This document shows, in pieces, positions 31,916 to 41,389 of a DNA stretch of 41,747 nucleotides. The stretch is from Eubacterium pyruvativorans (lineage in GTDB: Bacteria; Bacillota; Clostridia; Peptostreptococcales; Anaerovoracaceae). Each line of letters opens with the position of its first letter. Position 1 is the first letter of the stretch. Under the pieces are notes generated by a model that saw nothing but the letters and a program-made list of their open reading frames with translations, searched no databases and was not told where the DNA came from. The stretch covers positions 1 to 41,747 of the forward strand of contig NZ_FNBF01000019.1 in the NCBI RefSeq assembly GCF_900102225.1, given 5' to 3'. A program made the translations under genes and the position numbers.

Positions 31916-33016
31916 ATGAAAGGAACAGTATACTTCGAAGACGGCACGGTTTTCAGAGGTAAGGGCTTCGGTTATGAAGGCACGAAGGTGGGAGAGATCG
32001 TGTTCAATACTGCGATGACCGGCTATCAGAAGACGTTGACAGATCCTTCTTACAGCGGTCAGATCATTACCATGACATACCCGTTAATCGGAAACTACGG
32101 TATTAATGATACAGACTACGAGTCAGAGAAGATCCACGCATTCGGCCTGGTGGCGAAGGATGTGTGTTTCAAGCCTTCCAACTGGAGATGTGTGAAGACC
32201 ATCGATCAGTGGCTGAAGGAGCAGGAAGTTCCGGGGGTCTATGACGTGGATACTCGGGAGATCACGATGAAGATCCGGGAGAAGGGATGCATGAAGGTCG
32301 TGATCACCACGGAGAACATTCCGCTGGCTAAACTGAAGGAAATGTGCGATGCCGCAGAACTTCCGACGGATCAGATGAAGTACGCCGGAACCCGGGAAGT
32401 CGTGAAGATGAAGGCGGAGAATCCGAAGTTCAACGTGGCAGTTCTGGATATGGGCGTGAAGCGGAGCATTCTGAAGGAACTCGTCAAGCGAGGCTGTAAC
32501 CTGACTATCTTCCCTTATGGCACGAAAGCGAAGACCATACTCGCGATGAAGCCGGACGGCGTGTTCCTGACGAACGGGCCGGGAGATCCGGAATCCGCAG
32601 AGGAGAATATCATCGTGATCGAGAAGCTGGTGACCAACAGCAACTACGGACCGGACCAGATGCCGATCTTCGGGATCTGCATGGGCCATCAGCTGCTGGC
32701 CCTGGCCGCCGGCGGACATACCTATAAGTTGAAATACGGTCACAGAGGCGTGAACCACGGCGTGTTCGACAAGGTGACGGGCAGAAGCTACATCACTTCC
32801 CAGAACCACAGCTACTGTGTGGATGCCGGCAGCGTCATTCTGAAGGGTATGGACATTACCCATCTGAATCTGAATGACGGATCGGTGGAAGGCATGCAGA
32901 GCATCGACAAGCCGGTCTTCTCCGTTCAGTTCCATCCGGAATCCAACCCGGGACCGAACGATACCGGTTATCTGTTCGATAAGTTCATCGATCTGATGGA
33001 AGGAGGGAGACTGTAA
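31916..33016 (+). CDS. carA: Carbamoyl-phosphate synthase small subunit
   Basis: Glutamine amidotransferase subunit that supplies ammonia to CarB; 366 residues. The N-terminal CarA domain (GTVYFEDGTVFRGKGFG, then NTAMTGYQ) is followed by a class I amidotransferase domain with nucleophile C255 in GICMGHQ and the H340/E342 pair in FHPESNPGP. ATG 31916 follows AAAGGAGA; the longer open frame would begin inside the promoter. It overlaps carB by one base (TAATG). A single car operon would serve both arginine and pyrimidine synthesis. Confidence 0.97.
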   Translation: MKGTVYFEDGTVFRGKGFGYEGTKVGEIVFNTAMTGYQKTLTDPSYSGQIITMTYPLIGNYGINDTDYESEKIHAFGLVAKDVCFKPSNWRCVKTIDQWLKEQEVPGVYDVDTREITMKIREKGCMKVVITTENIPLAKLKEMCDAAELPTDQMKYAGTREVVKMKAENPKFNVAVLDMGVKRSILKELVKRGCNLTIFPYGTKAKTILAMKPDGVFLTNGPGDPESAEENIIVIEKLVTNSNYGPDQMPIFGICMGHQLLALAAGGHTYKLKYGHRGVNHGVFDKVTGRSYITSQNHSYCVDAGSVILKGMDITHLNLNDGSVEGMQSIDKPVFSVQFHPESNPGPNDTGYLFDKFIDLMEGGRL

Positions 33017-36000
33017 TGCCAAGAGATTTCAGACTGAAGAAGGTAATGATCATCGGATCCGGTCCGATCGTCATCGGCCAGGCTGCTGAGTTCGACTACG
33101 CCGGCACCCAGGCCTGCAAGGCCATCGCCGAAGAAGGGATCGAGACCATCCTGGTGAACAGTAATCCTGCCACCATCATGACAGACCACGGGATTGCGGA
33201 CCGGGTTTACCTGGAGCCGATCACGGAAGAGGCGGTGACGCAGATCATCGAGAAGGAACGTCCGGACGGCGTTTTGGCAGGTTTCGGCGGACAGACGGGC
33301 CTGAATATCGGCATGTCCCTGGATGAGAAGGGCGTATTCGAGAAATACGGCGTGAAACTTCTGGGAGTGAACAAGGAAAGTATCTACAAGGCCGAGGACC
33401 GGGAAGCCTTCAAGACGCTGATGGAAGAGATCCATGAGCCGATCCCGGCCAGTGACATCGCCACCAGTGTGGAAGAATGTCTGAAGATCGTGGACAGAAT
33501 CGGCTACCCGGTGATCATCCGCCCGGCATACACCCTGGGGGGCACCGGCGGCGGCATTGCCACCAATGAAGAGGAACTGGTGAAGCACTGCCAGATGGGC
33601 ATCGAGAAGAGTGCCATCGGACAGGTTCTGGTGGAGAAGTCCATCGCAGGCTGGAAGGAAATCGAGCTGGAAGTCATCCGGGATCACAAGGATAACTGCA
33701 TCATTATCTGTTCCATGGAGAATCTGGACCCGGTCGGCGTGCACACCGGAGATTCCATCGTCGTGGCACCGACCCAGACACTGAACGATACCCAGTATCA
33801 GATGATGCGGGACGCTTCCCTGAAGATTGTCCGCGCCCTCCAGATCGAAGGCGGCTGCAACGTGCAGCTGGCTTTGAATCCGGAGAAGGATGAATACTGC
33901 ATCATCGAGGTTAACCCGAGAGTGAGCCGTTCTTCCGCCCTGGCTTCCAAGGCGGCTGGATACCCGATTGCGAAGATCGCAGCGAAGATCGCCATCGGAT
34001 ACACACTGGATGAACTGCAGAACTACGTTACGAAAGAATCCAGTGCCTGCTTCGAGCCGACCCTGGATTACTGCGTTGTGAAATTCCCGAAATGGCCGTT
34101 TGACAAGTTCCGCACGGCGTCCCGCCGTCTCGGGACCCAGATGAAGGCCACCGGCGAGATCATGGCCATCGACCGGAACTTCGAGTCGGCACTGATGAAG
34201 GGAATCGCTTCCCTGGAAATTGAAGGGAACGGCCTCCGGATTCCGTATGTCACCGGACTTTCGGATGACCGCCTGATTCAGAAGATGATGGCCCAGGATG
34301 ACGAGCGTCTGTTCTGCATCGCAGAGATCCTCCGGAGGAGCCTGCTGACAGTGGACGAAATTCACGATATGACGAAGATCGACCTCTGGTTCCTGTACAA
34401 GATCGAAGGACTGATCACCATGGAGCGCCGCCTCCGCACGGAGGAGCCGACGGCGGAACTGATCCGGGAAGCGGAGAGCCGGGGCATGACCGACGAGGAT
34501 ATTCTGGACCTGACCGGCATGCCGCGGGAAGTGCTGCAGGACATCCGTCTGTACCATGACATCTATCCGGTTTACAAGATCGTGGATACCTGCGCCGGGG
34601 AATTCGAAGCGGCCACGCCGTATTACTATCAGAGCTACGGCGGCCAGAACGAGAGCGTCCGCTCCGACCGGGAGAAGATCCTGGTGGTGGGCTCCGGTCC
34701 GATCCGGATCGGCCAGGGAATCGAGTTCGACTACTGCTGTGTCCAGGGTGTCTGGGCGCTCAGAGACCTGGGATATGAATCCATCATTATCAACAATAAC
34801 CCGGAGACGGTCAGCACCGACTTCGACACGTCGGACAAGCTGTACTTCGACCCGCTGCACACCGATGACGTGATGAATGTGATCAAGCAGGAGCGGCCGG
34901 TGGGTGTCATTCTGCAGTTCGGCGGACAGACTTCCCTGAATCTGGCGGCGAAGCTGGCTGCCCGGAGCATTAACATTCTGGGAACGAAGAACAAGTACAT
35001 CGACCTGGCGGAGGACCGGGAGAAATTCTCCGACCTGCTCCACATGCTGGACATCGAAACCCCGAAGGGCTGCGCCGTCCGTACGGAAGAGGAAGCCTAC
35101 GAGGCAGTGGGTCAGCTGGGCTACCCGGTGATGGTCCGTCCTTCCTTCGTCATCGGCGGCCGGGCGATGCAGGTTGTGTATAACGACGAGGAACTGGACA
35201 AGTACCTGAAGGAAGCCGTGAAGATGTCCCATGAACATCCGGTGCTGATCGATCAGTATGTGGAAGGCCGGGAAATGGATGTGGATGCCATCGCCGACGG
35301 TGAGGATGTGCTGATCCCGGGCATTATGGAACACTTCGAACGCACAGGCGTTCACTCCGGCGACAGCTGCACCAGCTATCCGCCGTACGACTTCCCGCAG
35401 GAAGTAATCGATGAACTGGTGGCCACCACGAAGAAGGTGGTGAAGGCTCTGCACATTGTGGGTCTGGTGAACATCCAGTACGCATGGGACGGAAAGAAGA
35501 TTTATATCATCGAAGTCAACCCGAGAGCTTCCCGGACGGTGCCGATCCTGAGCAAGGTGACGAAGGTTCCGATGGTGAAGATTGCGGTGGCGGTCATGAC
35601 TGGTCAGAAGCTGAAGGATATGGAGTGGGGCACCGGGCTGTACCCGGATCAGGGATACTACGCCGTGAAGGTGCCGGTCTTCTCCGATTCGAAGCTGACC
35701 GATGTGGACGTGGCCATCGGGCCGGAGATGAAGTCCACCGGCGAAGTGCTGGGCGTCGATCCGGATCTCCGGAAGGCGATTTACAAGGGCTTCATTGCCG
35801 CTGGCGGCGAAATCCCGACGGAGGGCAAGGTCTTCGTCAGTCTGCGTCCGTCGGACAAGCGTCCGGAAAGTGCGGAAATCGTGAAGAAGTACGCAGAACT
35901 GGGCTTCGAGATTTTCGCATCGAAGGGTACGAAGGCGTTCCTGGAAGAGAACGGTGTGGAAGCCGGATTCATGTCTTTCGAGGATGTGAAGAAAGAAATC

Positions 36001-36195
36001 GAAGAGAAGGAAGACCTCTTCCTGATCAACACCCCGAAGGCGATGAATATGGTCAACACCGACAGTTTCCCGCTGCGCCGTGCGGCCATCGAACGGAACC
36101 TGCCGGTCCTGACCTGTCTGGACACAGCGAAGATCTTCGCCATTGCCATCGAAGAGAAACAGAAGGGCACAGCGCTGGATTACAATCCGCTGTAA
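33016..36195 (+). CDS. carB: Carbamoyl-phosphate synthase large subunit
   Basis: 1059 residues, normal for the family. It makes carbamoyl phosphate from bicarbonate, ammonia and two ATP. Two homologous halves each start with a GSGPI(V/R)IGQ nucleotide motif (near residues 15 and 560) and carry an ATP-grasp domain. The linker oligomerisation region lies between them. A C-terminal MGS-like allosteric domain of about 130 residues (from KVFVSLRPSDK) is present and would bind effectors such as UMP or ornithine. The frame is intact. It is translationally coupled to carA. A hairpin with a short T tract follows. Confidence 0.98.
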   Translation: MPRDFRLKKVMIIGSGPIVIGQAAEFDYAGTQACKAIAEEGIETILVNSNPATIMTDHGIADRVYLEPITEEAVTQIIEKERPDGVLAGFGGQTGLNIGMSLDEKGVFEKYGVKLLGVNKESIYKAEDREAFKTLMEEIHEPIPASDIATSVEECLKIVDRIGYPVIIRPAYTLGGTGGGIATNEEELVKHCQMGIEKSAIGQVLVEKSIAGWKEIELEVIRDHKDNCIIICSMENLDPVGVHTGDSIVVAPTQTLNDTQYQMMRDASLKIVRALQIEGGCNVQLALNPEKDEYCIIEVNPRVSRSSALASKAAGYPIAKIAAKIAIGYTLDELQNYVTKESSACFEPTLDYCVVKFPKWPFDKFRTASRRLGTQMKATGEIMAIDRNFESALMKGIASLEIEGNGLRIPYVTGLSDDRLIQKMMAQDDERLFCIAEILRRSLLTVDEIHDMTKIDLWFLYKIEGLITMERRLRTEEPTAELIREAESRGMTDEDILDLTGMPREVLQDIRLYHDIYPVYKIVDTCAGEFEAATPYYYQSYGGQNESVRSDREKILVVGSGPIRIGQGIEFDYCCVQGVWALRDLGYESIIINNNPETVSTDFDTSDKLYFDPLHTDDVMNVIKQERPVGVILQFGGQTSLNLAAKLAARSINILGTKNKYIDLAEDREKFSDLLHMLDIETPKGCAVRTEEEAYEAVGQLGYPVMVRPSFVIGGRAMQVVYNDEELDKYLKEAVKMSHEHPVLIDQYVEGREMDVDAIADGEDVLIPGIMEHFERTGVHSGDSCTSYPPYDFPQEVIDELVATTKKVVKALHIVGLVNIQYAWDGKKIYIIEVNPRASRTVPILSKVTKVPMVKIAVAVMTGQKLKDMEWGTGLYPDQGYYAVKVPVFSDSKLTDVDVAIGPEMKSTGEVLGVDPDLRKAIYKGFIAAGGEIPTEGKVFVSLRPSDKRPESAEIVKKYAELGFEIFASKGTKAFLEENGVEAGFMSFEDVKKEIEEKEDLFLINTPKAMNMVNTDSFPLRRAAIERNLPVLTCLDTAKIFAIAIEEKQKGTALDYNPL

Positions 36196-36225
36196 GCTGT
36201 GCAGTGTGAATAAGTAACGTTGCGG

Positions 36226-36260
36226 CGGTCCGTCCCGGCATCATGCCGGGGCGGGCTTTC
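36226..36260 (+). terminator. Possible weak terminator after carB
   Basis: CCCGGCAT and ATGCCGGG with flanking CCG/CGG form a hairpin followed by only CTTTCC. It may be a partial terminator between carB and the U32 gene. Confidence 0.45.
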
Positions 36261-36280
36261 CGCTTATGAAAGGGAGCAGA

Positions 36281-38689
36281 ATGACCCATACAGAAACGAC
36301 AAAAAATCACCGGGCAGCCGTTCGTCCGGTCCGCAGCCCGGAACTGCTGATGCCGGCGGGGGGAACCGCCCAGTTTATTGCGGCGGTGGAGAACGGGGCG
36401 GATGCCGTCTACGTGGGCGGAAGCGACTATAACGCCCGGGCGGGCGCCCATAATTTCGACCGGGAAGAACTCCGGGAGGCGGTGGACTATGCCCACAAGC
36501 GTGGGGTCCAGGTTCATGTGACCATGAATACTCTGCTCCGCCAGGAAGAGCTGGAGGGAGCGCTGGAATATGCAGCCTTCCTCTACGAACTGGGCATCGA
36601 CGCTCTCATCGTTCAGGACTACGGCCTGGCGGCGGTGATCCGGGAAGCCATGCCGGATTTCCCCCTGCACATGTCCACCCAGGCTACAGCCCAGGACCTC
36701 AGGACAGTGGAGGCTGCGGCAGAACTGGGCTATCAGCGGGTGGTGCTTTCCCGGGAGCTGAGTCTGGAGGAGATCCGGTCCATCTGCGGTGCTTCGGACA
36801 TGGAAATTGAGGTTTTCGTCCACGGCGCCATCTGTATCTGTTATTCCGGTCAATGTCAGCTCAGCCGCTTCATCGGCGGCCGGAGCGGGAACCGGGGAGC
36901 CTGTGCCCAGCCGTGCCGGCTCCCGTACCGGACCCTGGGGGAGGACGGGAAGCCTGAACGGCAGCCCCGGTGCCCTTTGTCCCCGAAGGATCTGGACTAT
37001 CTGGATCACCTGGGGGAACTCATCGACGCAGGGGTCTGTTCCTTCAAGATCGAGGGCCGGATGAAATCCCCGGAATATGTGGCCGTGGTGACCCGGATCT
37101 ACCGGAAGTATATCGACCGGTACATGGAGGAGGGCCGTTACACTGTGGAAGATTTGGACCGGGAGGCGCTGGAGCAGATTTTCAGCCGGGGCGGCTTCAC
37201 AGATGCCTACCTCCGGGGGGAACCGGACCGGCGGATGATGTCGGGAGATATTCCGAAGCACCAGGGAATTCGCATCGGGAAAGTGGTAAAGCGTGTGGGA
37301 AACAGCACACTGGTGGATGTGAAGCTTTATGATCATCTGGCCATCGGCGACGGGGTGGAAATCCAGGGGAAGAAGCTGGTGGGAAACGTGGTGACCTATT
37401 ACAAGGAACTGAAGGGGGGACTGACCCGGATCGGGGACCTGAAGGGGCCGGTTTCCCACGGGGATCCCCTGTTCCGGATTTCTTCCGGCGATCAGCTGGA
37501 GGAGGCCCGGCGTTCGTTCCGGGGGCTGACCTACCGGGAGGGGAAGTATCAGAGAAAGCGGGGGATCGTGATTTCCCTGCGCCTCTCCCCGGAGGGAACG
37601 CTTCAGGCGGAGGCAGAGCCGGCCCGAGAGGAACGGAGCGCCCACCCGCTGCCGGTGGTCCGTGTTTCGGTCACTGCCGGCCCGTTTGATCCGGTTTCGG
37701 AGGAGGTTCGGGGAACCTCGAAAGAACGGATCCGGGAGGCGATGGGAAAAACCGGCGGGACGCCGTTCCGGTGCGAGGAGGTTCGGTTCGGCACCGGATT
37801 CGAGGGCGAGCATGCGCCGGTTTCTATTCGCACTGCTTCTCTGAATGAGGTGAGGCGCAGGCTGCTGGCGTCACTGGAGGAGGCGCTGATCATCCGGCGT
37901 TCTCCTGCGGCTGCGCCGGGGGGTCCGGCAGGAATGAATTCCGGGTGCGCCGGGAGCGAAGCCGGATCGTTTTCACGGCTGATTTCCCGAACGATATCCG
38001 GGGCAGCAGCCGGGGGAAATTCACTGCACCGGGTGGAATTCTGGTTCTATGACCTGGAAACGGCCCTGACATTCCGGATTCCCCGGGAAGTCCGGAATGC
38101 GGGATTGATGGTCCGGGGGCTGGTGCCGGCAGCCGGACTGGAGCGTCTCCGGCAGGAAAGCGGCGTGCGGGACTACTGCGAACTGGCGGCACGTACAGAA
38201 TTCGACGAACTGGTTCCGTATGTGACGAATGTGACCCGGGGGCGGGAGAGTGCATTCCTGGAAACCCATTTCGAAGACATATGCGAAGCGGCCGGGGAAA
38301 CCGGCATCAGCTGCGGCCAGCTGGGATGGCTCCGGTCCTTTGCCCGGGCCGGCGTACGGGTGTACGGGGATTTCGGGCTGAATGTATACAACCGGAAAAG
38401 TGCGGAAGTGATCCGGTCTATGGGAGCGGAGTGGTCCGCCCCTAGTCTGGAGGCCATGGACCGGGTCAACGGCGCCTGGCCGCTCATGACCACGGCGTAC
38501 CGGCCGGCCGGCACGTATCTGATCAGCCCGAAGAAGGATCGGCTCCGTATCCGGCGGGCGAAGGATCGCAGTGAAACGATCCTGCTGCCGGCGGAGGGGA
38601 ATATGAACCTGGACTTTTCGGCGGCTGTCCGCCGGGCGAAGGCGGAAACAGCGGCGTACAGTCCGGTGGTACGATTTTATTATGTATAA
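36281..38689 (+). CDS. U32 family peptidase / RlhA-like RNA hydroxylation protein with DUF3656-type region
   Basis: 802 residues. The N-terminal U32 domain has PELLMPAGG, then GADAVYVGG, and the U32 signature EVFVHGAICICYSGQC (from residue 177, with C185, C187 and C192) followed by GACAQPCRLPY cysteines. In E. coli the U32 proteins RlhA and TrhP form ho5C in 23S rRNA and ho5U in tRNA, and the cysteines are thought to bind an Fe-S cluster. The large middle insertion (about 330-640) matches the architecture of the longer U32/DUF3656 group, and the C-terminus again resembles the U32 fold. ATG 36281 follows AAAGGGAG; ATG 36266 has no ribosome site. Function as RNA hydroxylase is inference from the family. 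Confidence 0.88.
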   Translation: MTHTETTKNHRAAVRPVRSPELLMPAGGTAQFIAAVENGADAVYVGGSDYNARAGAHNFDREELREAVDYAHKRGVQVHVTMNTLLRQEELEGALEYAAFLYELGIDALIVQDYGLAAVIREAMPDFPLHMSTQATAQDLRTVEAAAELGYQRVVLSRELSLEEIRSICGASDMEIEVFVHGAICICYSGQCQLSRFIGGRSGNRGACAQPCRLPYRTLGEDGKPERQPRCPLSPKDLDYLDHLGELIDAGVCSFKIEGRMKSPEYVAVVTRIYRKYIDRYMEEGRYTVEDLDREALEQIFSRGGFTDAYLRGEPDRRMMSGDIPKHQGIRIGKVVKRVGNSTLVDVKLYDHLAIGDGVEIQGKKLVGNVVTYYKELKGGLTRIGDLKGPVSHGDPLFRISSGDQLEEARRSFRGLTYREGKYQRKRGIVISLRLSPEGTLQAEAEPAREERSAHPLPVVRVSVTAGPFDPVSEEVRGTSKERIREAMGKTGGTPFRCEEVRFGTGFEGEHAPVSIRTASLNEVRRRLLASLEEALIIRRSPAAAPGGPAGMNSGCAGSEAGSFSRLISRTISGAAAGGNSLHRVEFWFYDLETALTFRIPREVRNAGLMVRGLVPAAGLERLRQESGVRDYCELAARTEFDELVPYVTNVTRGRESAFLETHFEDICEAAGETGISCGQLGWLRSFARAGVRVYGDFGLNVYNRKSAEVIRSMGAEWSAPSLEAMDRVNGAWPLMTTAYRPAGTYLISPKKDRLRIRRAKDRSETILLPAEGNMNLDFSAAVRRAKAETAAYSPVVRFYYV

Positions 38690-38702
38690 TCTTTCAATTT
38701 CC

Positions 38703-38731
38703 TTGACAGATATACATTATCGTGGTATCTT
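38703..38731 (+). promoter_or_regulatory. Promoter of the amino acid ABC transporter operon
   Basis: A perfect TTGACA (38703-38708), 17-base spacer, TATCTT (38726-38731). Confidence 0.82.
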
Positions 38732-38743
38732 TATTAGAGTTGA

Positions 38744-38757
38744 TGAATAATTATTGA
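38744..38757. promoter_or_regulatory. Candidate ArgR box downstream of the ABC transporter promoter
   Basis: TGAATAATTATTGA matches the ARG-box core TGAATWWWWATTCA at 13 of 14 positions. It lies 13 bases after the -10, where a repressor would block initiation. Confidence 0.55.
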
Positions 38758-38798
38758 ATGTGATGTATATGAAACAGCTTAACTGGAGGAGAGACAAG

Positions 38799-39605
38799 AT
38801 GAAAAAATCATTGATGAAAGTACTTACCGTCGGACTTTGTCTGACGATTGCCGTGGCATTCACAGCCTGCGGTTCCAAGAAGAGTGCGGATAAGTCCGGG
38901 GCGAAGAAGGATTCCGGAAAGACCTACACCGTGGCCATGGAGCCGACCTTCCCGCCGTTCAACACGACGAACAAGGACGGGGATCTGGACGGATTCGACG
39001 TGGATATGCTGAAGGCGATTGCGAAGGATCAGGGCTTCAAGGTGGAATTCAAGAACATGGCGTTCGCCTCTCTGGTTCCGGCCCTGAAGGCAGGCAGTGC
39101 AGATATCGTCGCTTCCGGAATGTCCATTACGGACGACCGGAAGAAGAGCGTCGATTTCTCGGATCCGTACTATGAATCCGGACTGATCGTCATGGTGAAG
39201 AAGTCCAACAACACCGTGAAGGGAGAATCCTCTCTGACGAAGGACATGAAGGTCGCCAGCCAGACGGGAACCACCGGTGCGGATGAAGCGACGAAGCTGG
39301 AGAAGGCCGGAAAGATTAAGAAGGCAGTCATTCTGGACGGTTTCGACACCTGCGTGCAGCAGCTGAAGAACGAAGACGTGGCAGCGGTCATCATTGACAA
39401 GCCGGTGGGTGAGAACTACATGGCGAAGCAGAAGGGTCAGTTCAAGGCAGTGGGCAAGACCATGAGTGCCGAAAATTTCGGCATCGCCGTGAAGAAGGGA
39501 AACAAGGAACTGCTGAAGCAGCTGAATGATGGTCTGAAGGACATCGTGAAGAGCGGTGAGTTCAAGAAGATCTGCGATAAGTGGAACGTGGCGTCCATTT
39601 ACTAG
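38799..39605 (+). CDS. Polar amino acid ABC transporter, substrate-binding lipoprotein
   Basis: 268 residues. Signal peptide of lipoprotein type: basic N-terminus, hydrophobic core and lipobox FTAC with the lipid-modified C24. The mature part is a family 3 solute-binding protein: YTVAMEPTFPPFN, DGFDVDMLKAIAK, DIVASGMSITDDRKKSVDFS and the hinge TGTTGADEA. This family binds arginine, histidine, glutamine or cystine. ATG 38799 has GGAGGAGAG 8 bases upstream. The adjacent ArgR-like site makes arginine or another basic amino acid the best guess (inference). Confidence 0.93.
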   Translation: MKKSLMKVLTVGLCLTIAVAFTACGSKKSADKSGAKKDSGKTYTVAMEPTFPPFNTTNKDGDLDGFDVDMLKAIAKDQGFKVEFKNMAFASLVPALKAGSADIVASGMSITDDRKKSVDFSDPYYESGLIVMVKKSNNTVKGESSLTKDMKVASQTGTTGADEATKLEKAGKIKKAVILDGFDTCVQQLKNEDVAAVIIDKPVGENYMAKQKGQFKAVGKTMSAENFGIAVKKGNKELLKQLNDGLKDIVKSGEFKKICDKWNVASIY

Positions 39606-39645
39606 TAGAGTATCGGAGATGAAGACTGCCGCAGAAGCGGCGGAT

Positions 39646-39687
39646 GGAGCAGCGCAGCCGTCAGGCGGTGCTGCTTCCTTCTGTTTT
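39646..39687 (+). terminator. Possible attenuating terminator between binding protein and permease genes
   Basis: GGAGCAGCGC (39646-39655) pairs with GTGCTGCTTCC (39668-39678), followed by TTCTGTTTTC. A partial terminator here would keep the binding protein in excess over the membrane parts. Confidence 0.5.
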
Positions 39688-39709
39688 CATAAGGTTTCAT
39701 GGAGGAGAT

Positions 39710-40384
39710 ATGCTGACTTTTCTAAGTGACACATGGACCGGTGTGCTGACGGCCTTTCGCGGTGCGCCGACCACTTTATATGTAAGTTTCGTGGCGGTGA
39801 TCGGCGGGCTGATTCTCGGGTTCGTCCTGGCTTTCATGCGGCGTTCCCGGGCGAAGGTACTGCGGGGTGTTTCTACATTATATATCGATATTGTCCGGGG
39901 CACGCCCCTGCTGGTGCAGGTGCTGATCGTCGCTTACGGCATTCCGGCACTGGTGAATAACAACGGCGGTGATTTCAAGTGGGCCCAGGACGTGATTCCG
40001 GCCATGCTCTGCTGCGGCCTGAACTCCGCCGCCTACATGGGGGAGATCGTGCGTTCCGGTCTGAATGCAGTGGAGAAGGGTCAGCTGGAAGCAGCGGCTT
40101 CCCTGGGAATGACCCATGGCCAGGCCATGCGGCTGATCGTGATTCCCCAGGCCCTGCGCATTATTCTGCCGCCGCTGGGCAATGAATTCGTCACCATGAT
40201 CAAGGAAACCGCCATTCTGTCCTATGTGGGCGTCGTGGAAATCACCAGAGAAGGCACACTCCTCTCCTCCCGGACTTATAAGATGTTCGAGGCGTACATC
40301 GGCGTGGCCATTGTCTACATTATATTCACGATTCCTCTGTCGAAGCTGATACTGCACTTCGAGAAGAAAATGAAGATGGATTAG
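39710..40384 (+). CDS. Polar amino acid ABC transporter, permease
   Basis: 224-residue inner-membrane permease of the HisM/GlnP type. The N-terminal membrane segment has GAPTTLYVSFVAVIGG; VRGTPLLVQVLI is the family motif; the ATPase-contacting EAA loop is EAAASLGMTHGQAMRLIVIPQ; and ETAILSYVGVVE follows. ATG 39710 directly follows GGAGGAG; the frame is open further upstream but without a ribosome site. It probably acts as a homodimer. It lies 12 bases before the ATPase gene. Confidence 0.94.
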   Translation: MLTFLSDTWTGVLTAFRGAPTTLYVSFVAVIGGLILGFVLAFMRRSRAKVLRGVSTLYIDIVRGTPLLVQVLIVAYGIPALVNNNGGDFKWAQDVIPAMLCCGLNSAAYMGEIVRSGLNAVEKGQLEAAASLGMTHGQAMRLIVIPQALRIILPPLGNEFVTMIKETAILSYVGVVEITREGTLLSSRTYKMFEAYIGVAIVYIIFTIPLSKLILHFEKKMKMD

Positions 40385-40396
40385 GAGGAAACCGGG

Positions 40397-41110
40397 ATGA
40401 TAGAAATCAAAGGCTTGAAAAAATCCTACGGGACCAACGAAGTTCTGAAGGGAATTGATCAGAAAATCAACGACGGTGAGGTGCTGTGCATCATCGGGCC
40501 GTCCGGCGGCGGGAAATCCACCATGCTGCGCTGTCTGAACCGGCTGGAGGAGCCGACAGAAGGAGAAATCCGTATCGACGGCGAGCTGATCACAGCGGAG
40601 AATATCACGAAGATCCGGGAGCGGATGGGAATGGTGTTCCAGAGCTTCAATCTGTTTCCTCACCTTTCTGTGCTTGGAAACATCACCGTCGGCCCGGTGA
40701 ACGTGAAGGGCATTTCGAAGGAGGATGCGGAGCAGAAGGGCATGGCGCTGCTGGACATGGTGGGACTGGCGGACAAGGCTCACGCCAAACCCCGTTCGTT
40801 GTCCGGCGGCCAGCAGCAGCGGGTGGCGATTGCCCGGGCCCTGGCCATGGAACCGGAGATCATGCTGTTCGATGAACCGACCTCCGCACTGGATCCGGAA
40901 ATGGTGGGCGAAGTACTGGACGTTATGAAGAAGCTGGCGGCTGAGGGCATGACCATGGTGATCGTGACCCATGAGATGGGATTCGCCCGGGAAGTGGCAG
41001 ACAAGGTCATCTTCATTGACGGCGGCGTCATCGGCGCCCAGGGGACGCCGGAGGAGGTATTCGAGAATCCGGACAACCCGAGAATGCGGGAGTTCCTGCG
41101 GAAGCTGTAG
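40397..41110 (+). CDS. Polar amino acid ABC transporter, ATP-binding protein
   Basis: 237 residues of the GlnQ/HisP/ArtP type. Walker [10 protein letters not shown] (34-42), Q-loop [10 protein letters not shown], signature LSGGQQQR, Walker [14 protein letters not shown], and H-loop [21 protein letters not shown] and the Gln-rich signature are characteristic of amino acid importers. The start follows TTAGGAGGAAA. It is the last gene of the three-gene importer operon. Confidence 0.95.
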   Translation: MIEIKGLKKSYGTNEVLKGIDQKINDGEVLCIIGPSGGGKSTMLRCLNRLEEPTEGEIRIDGELITAENITKIRERMGMVFQSFNLFPHLSVLGNITVGPVNVKGISKEDAEQKGMALLDMVGLADKAHAKPRSLSGGQQQRVAIARALAMEPEIMLFDEPTSALDPEMVGEVLDVMKKLAAEGMTMVIVTHEMGFAREVADKVIFIDGGVIGAQGTPEEVFENPDNPRMREFLRKL

Positions 41111-41201
41111 GCTCCGGGGAGGCCCGAGGAAGGACAAAAAACAGCAGGGAAGCCGTTCGGAAGAACCTGTAAAATTTATACTCCGAAAACGCATTTTTCC
41201 C

Positions 41202-41231
41202 TTGCAAAGCAGGATTATGTTGTGGTATTAT
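41202..41231 (+). promoter_or_regulatory. Possible promoter immediately before a terminator hairpin
   Basis: TTGCAA (41202-41207), 18-base spacer, TATTAT (41226-41231). A transcript from here would begin at about 41238, inside the terminator stem. It may be chance, or a source of very short RNAs. Confidence 0.3.
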
Positions 41232-41233
41232 AC

Positions 41234-41264
41234 AGAGGACTCATCACGAGTCTTCTGTTTTTTT
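41234..41264 (+). terminator. Intrinsic terminator upstream of the rrn promoter
   Basis: AGAGGACTC (41234-41242), loop ATCAC, GAGTCTTCT (41248-41256, one G-T pair), G, then seven T (41258-41264). It would stop read-through from the ABC transporter operon before the rRNA genes. Confidence 0.88.
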
Positions 41265-41353
41265 CTGTGAAAAAGACAGAAACAGAATATCCGGGAGGGA
41301 CTGGAAACAACATCGATTCTTCTCTTCTTCTTGAAAATAATCGAAAATAGTTG

Positions 41354-41382
41354 TTGACAGAGGCCTCCGAAAGTGATATTCT
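41354..41382 (+). promoter_or_regulatory. rRNA operon promoter
   Basis: A perfect TTGACA (41354-41359), 17-base spacer, TATTCT (41377-41382), with AT-rich sequence just upstream (ttgaaaataatcgaaaatag) resembling an UP element. It lies about 210 bases before the 16S gene. Confidence 0.85.
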
Positions 41383-41389
41383 ATTATAG

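Noticed and set aside
32968-35454. An 828-codon minus-strand open frame opposite carB
   Set aside because: Mirror of a conserved carB; no ribosome site or family motif.
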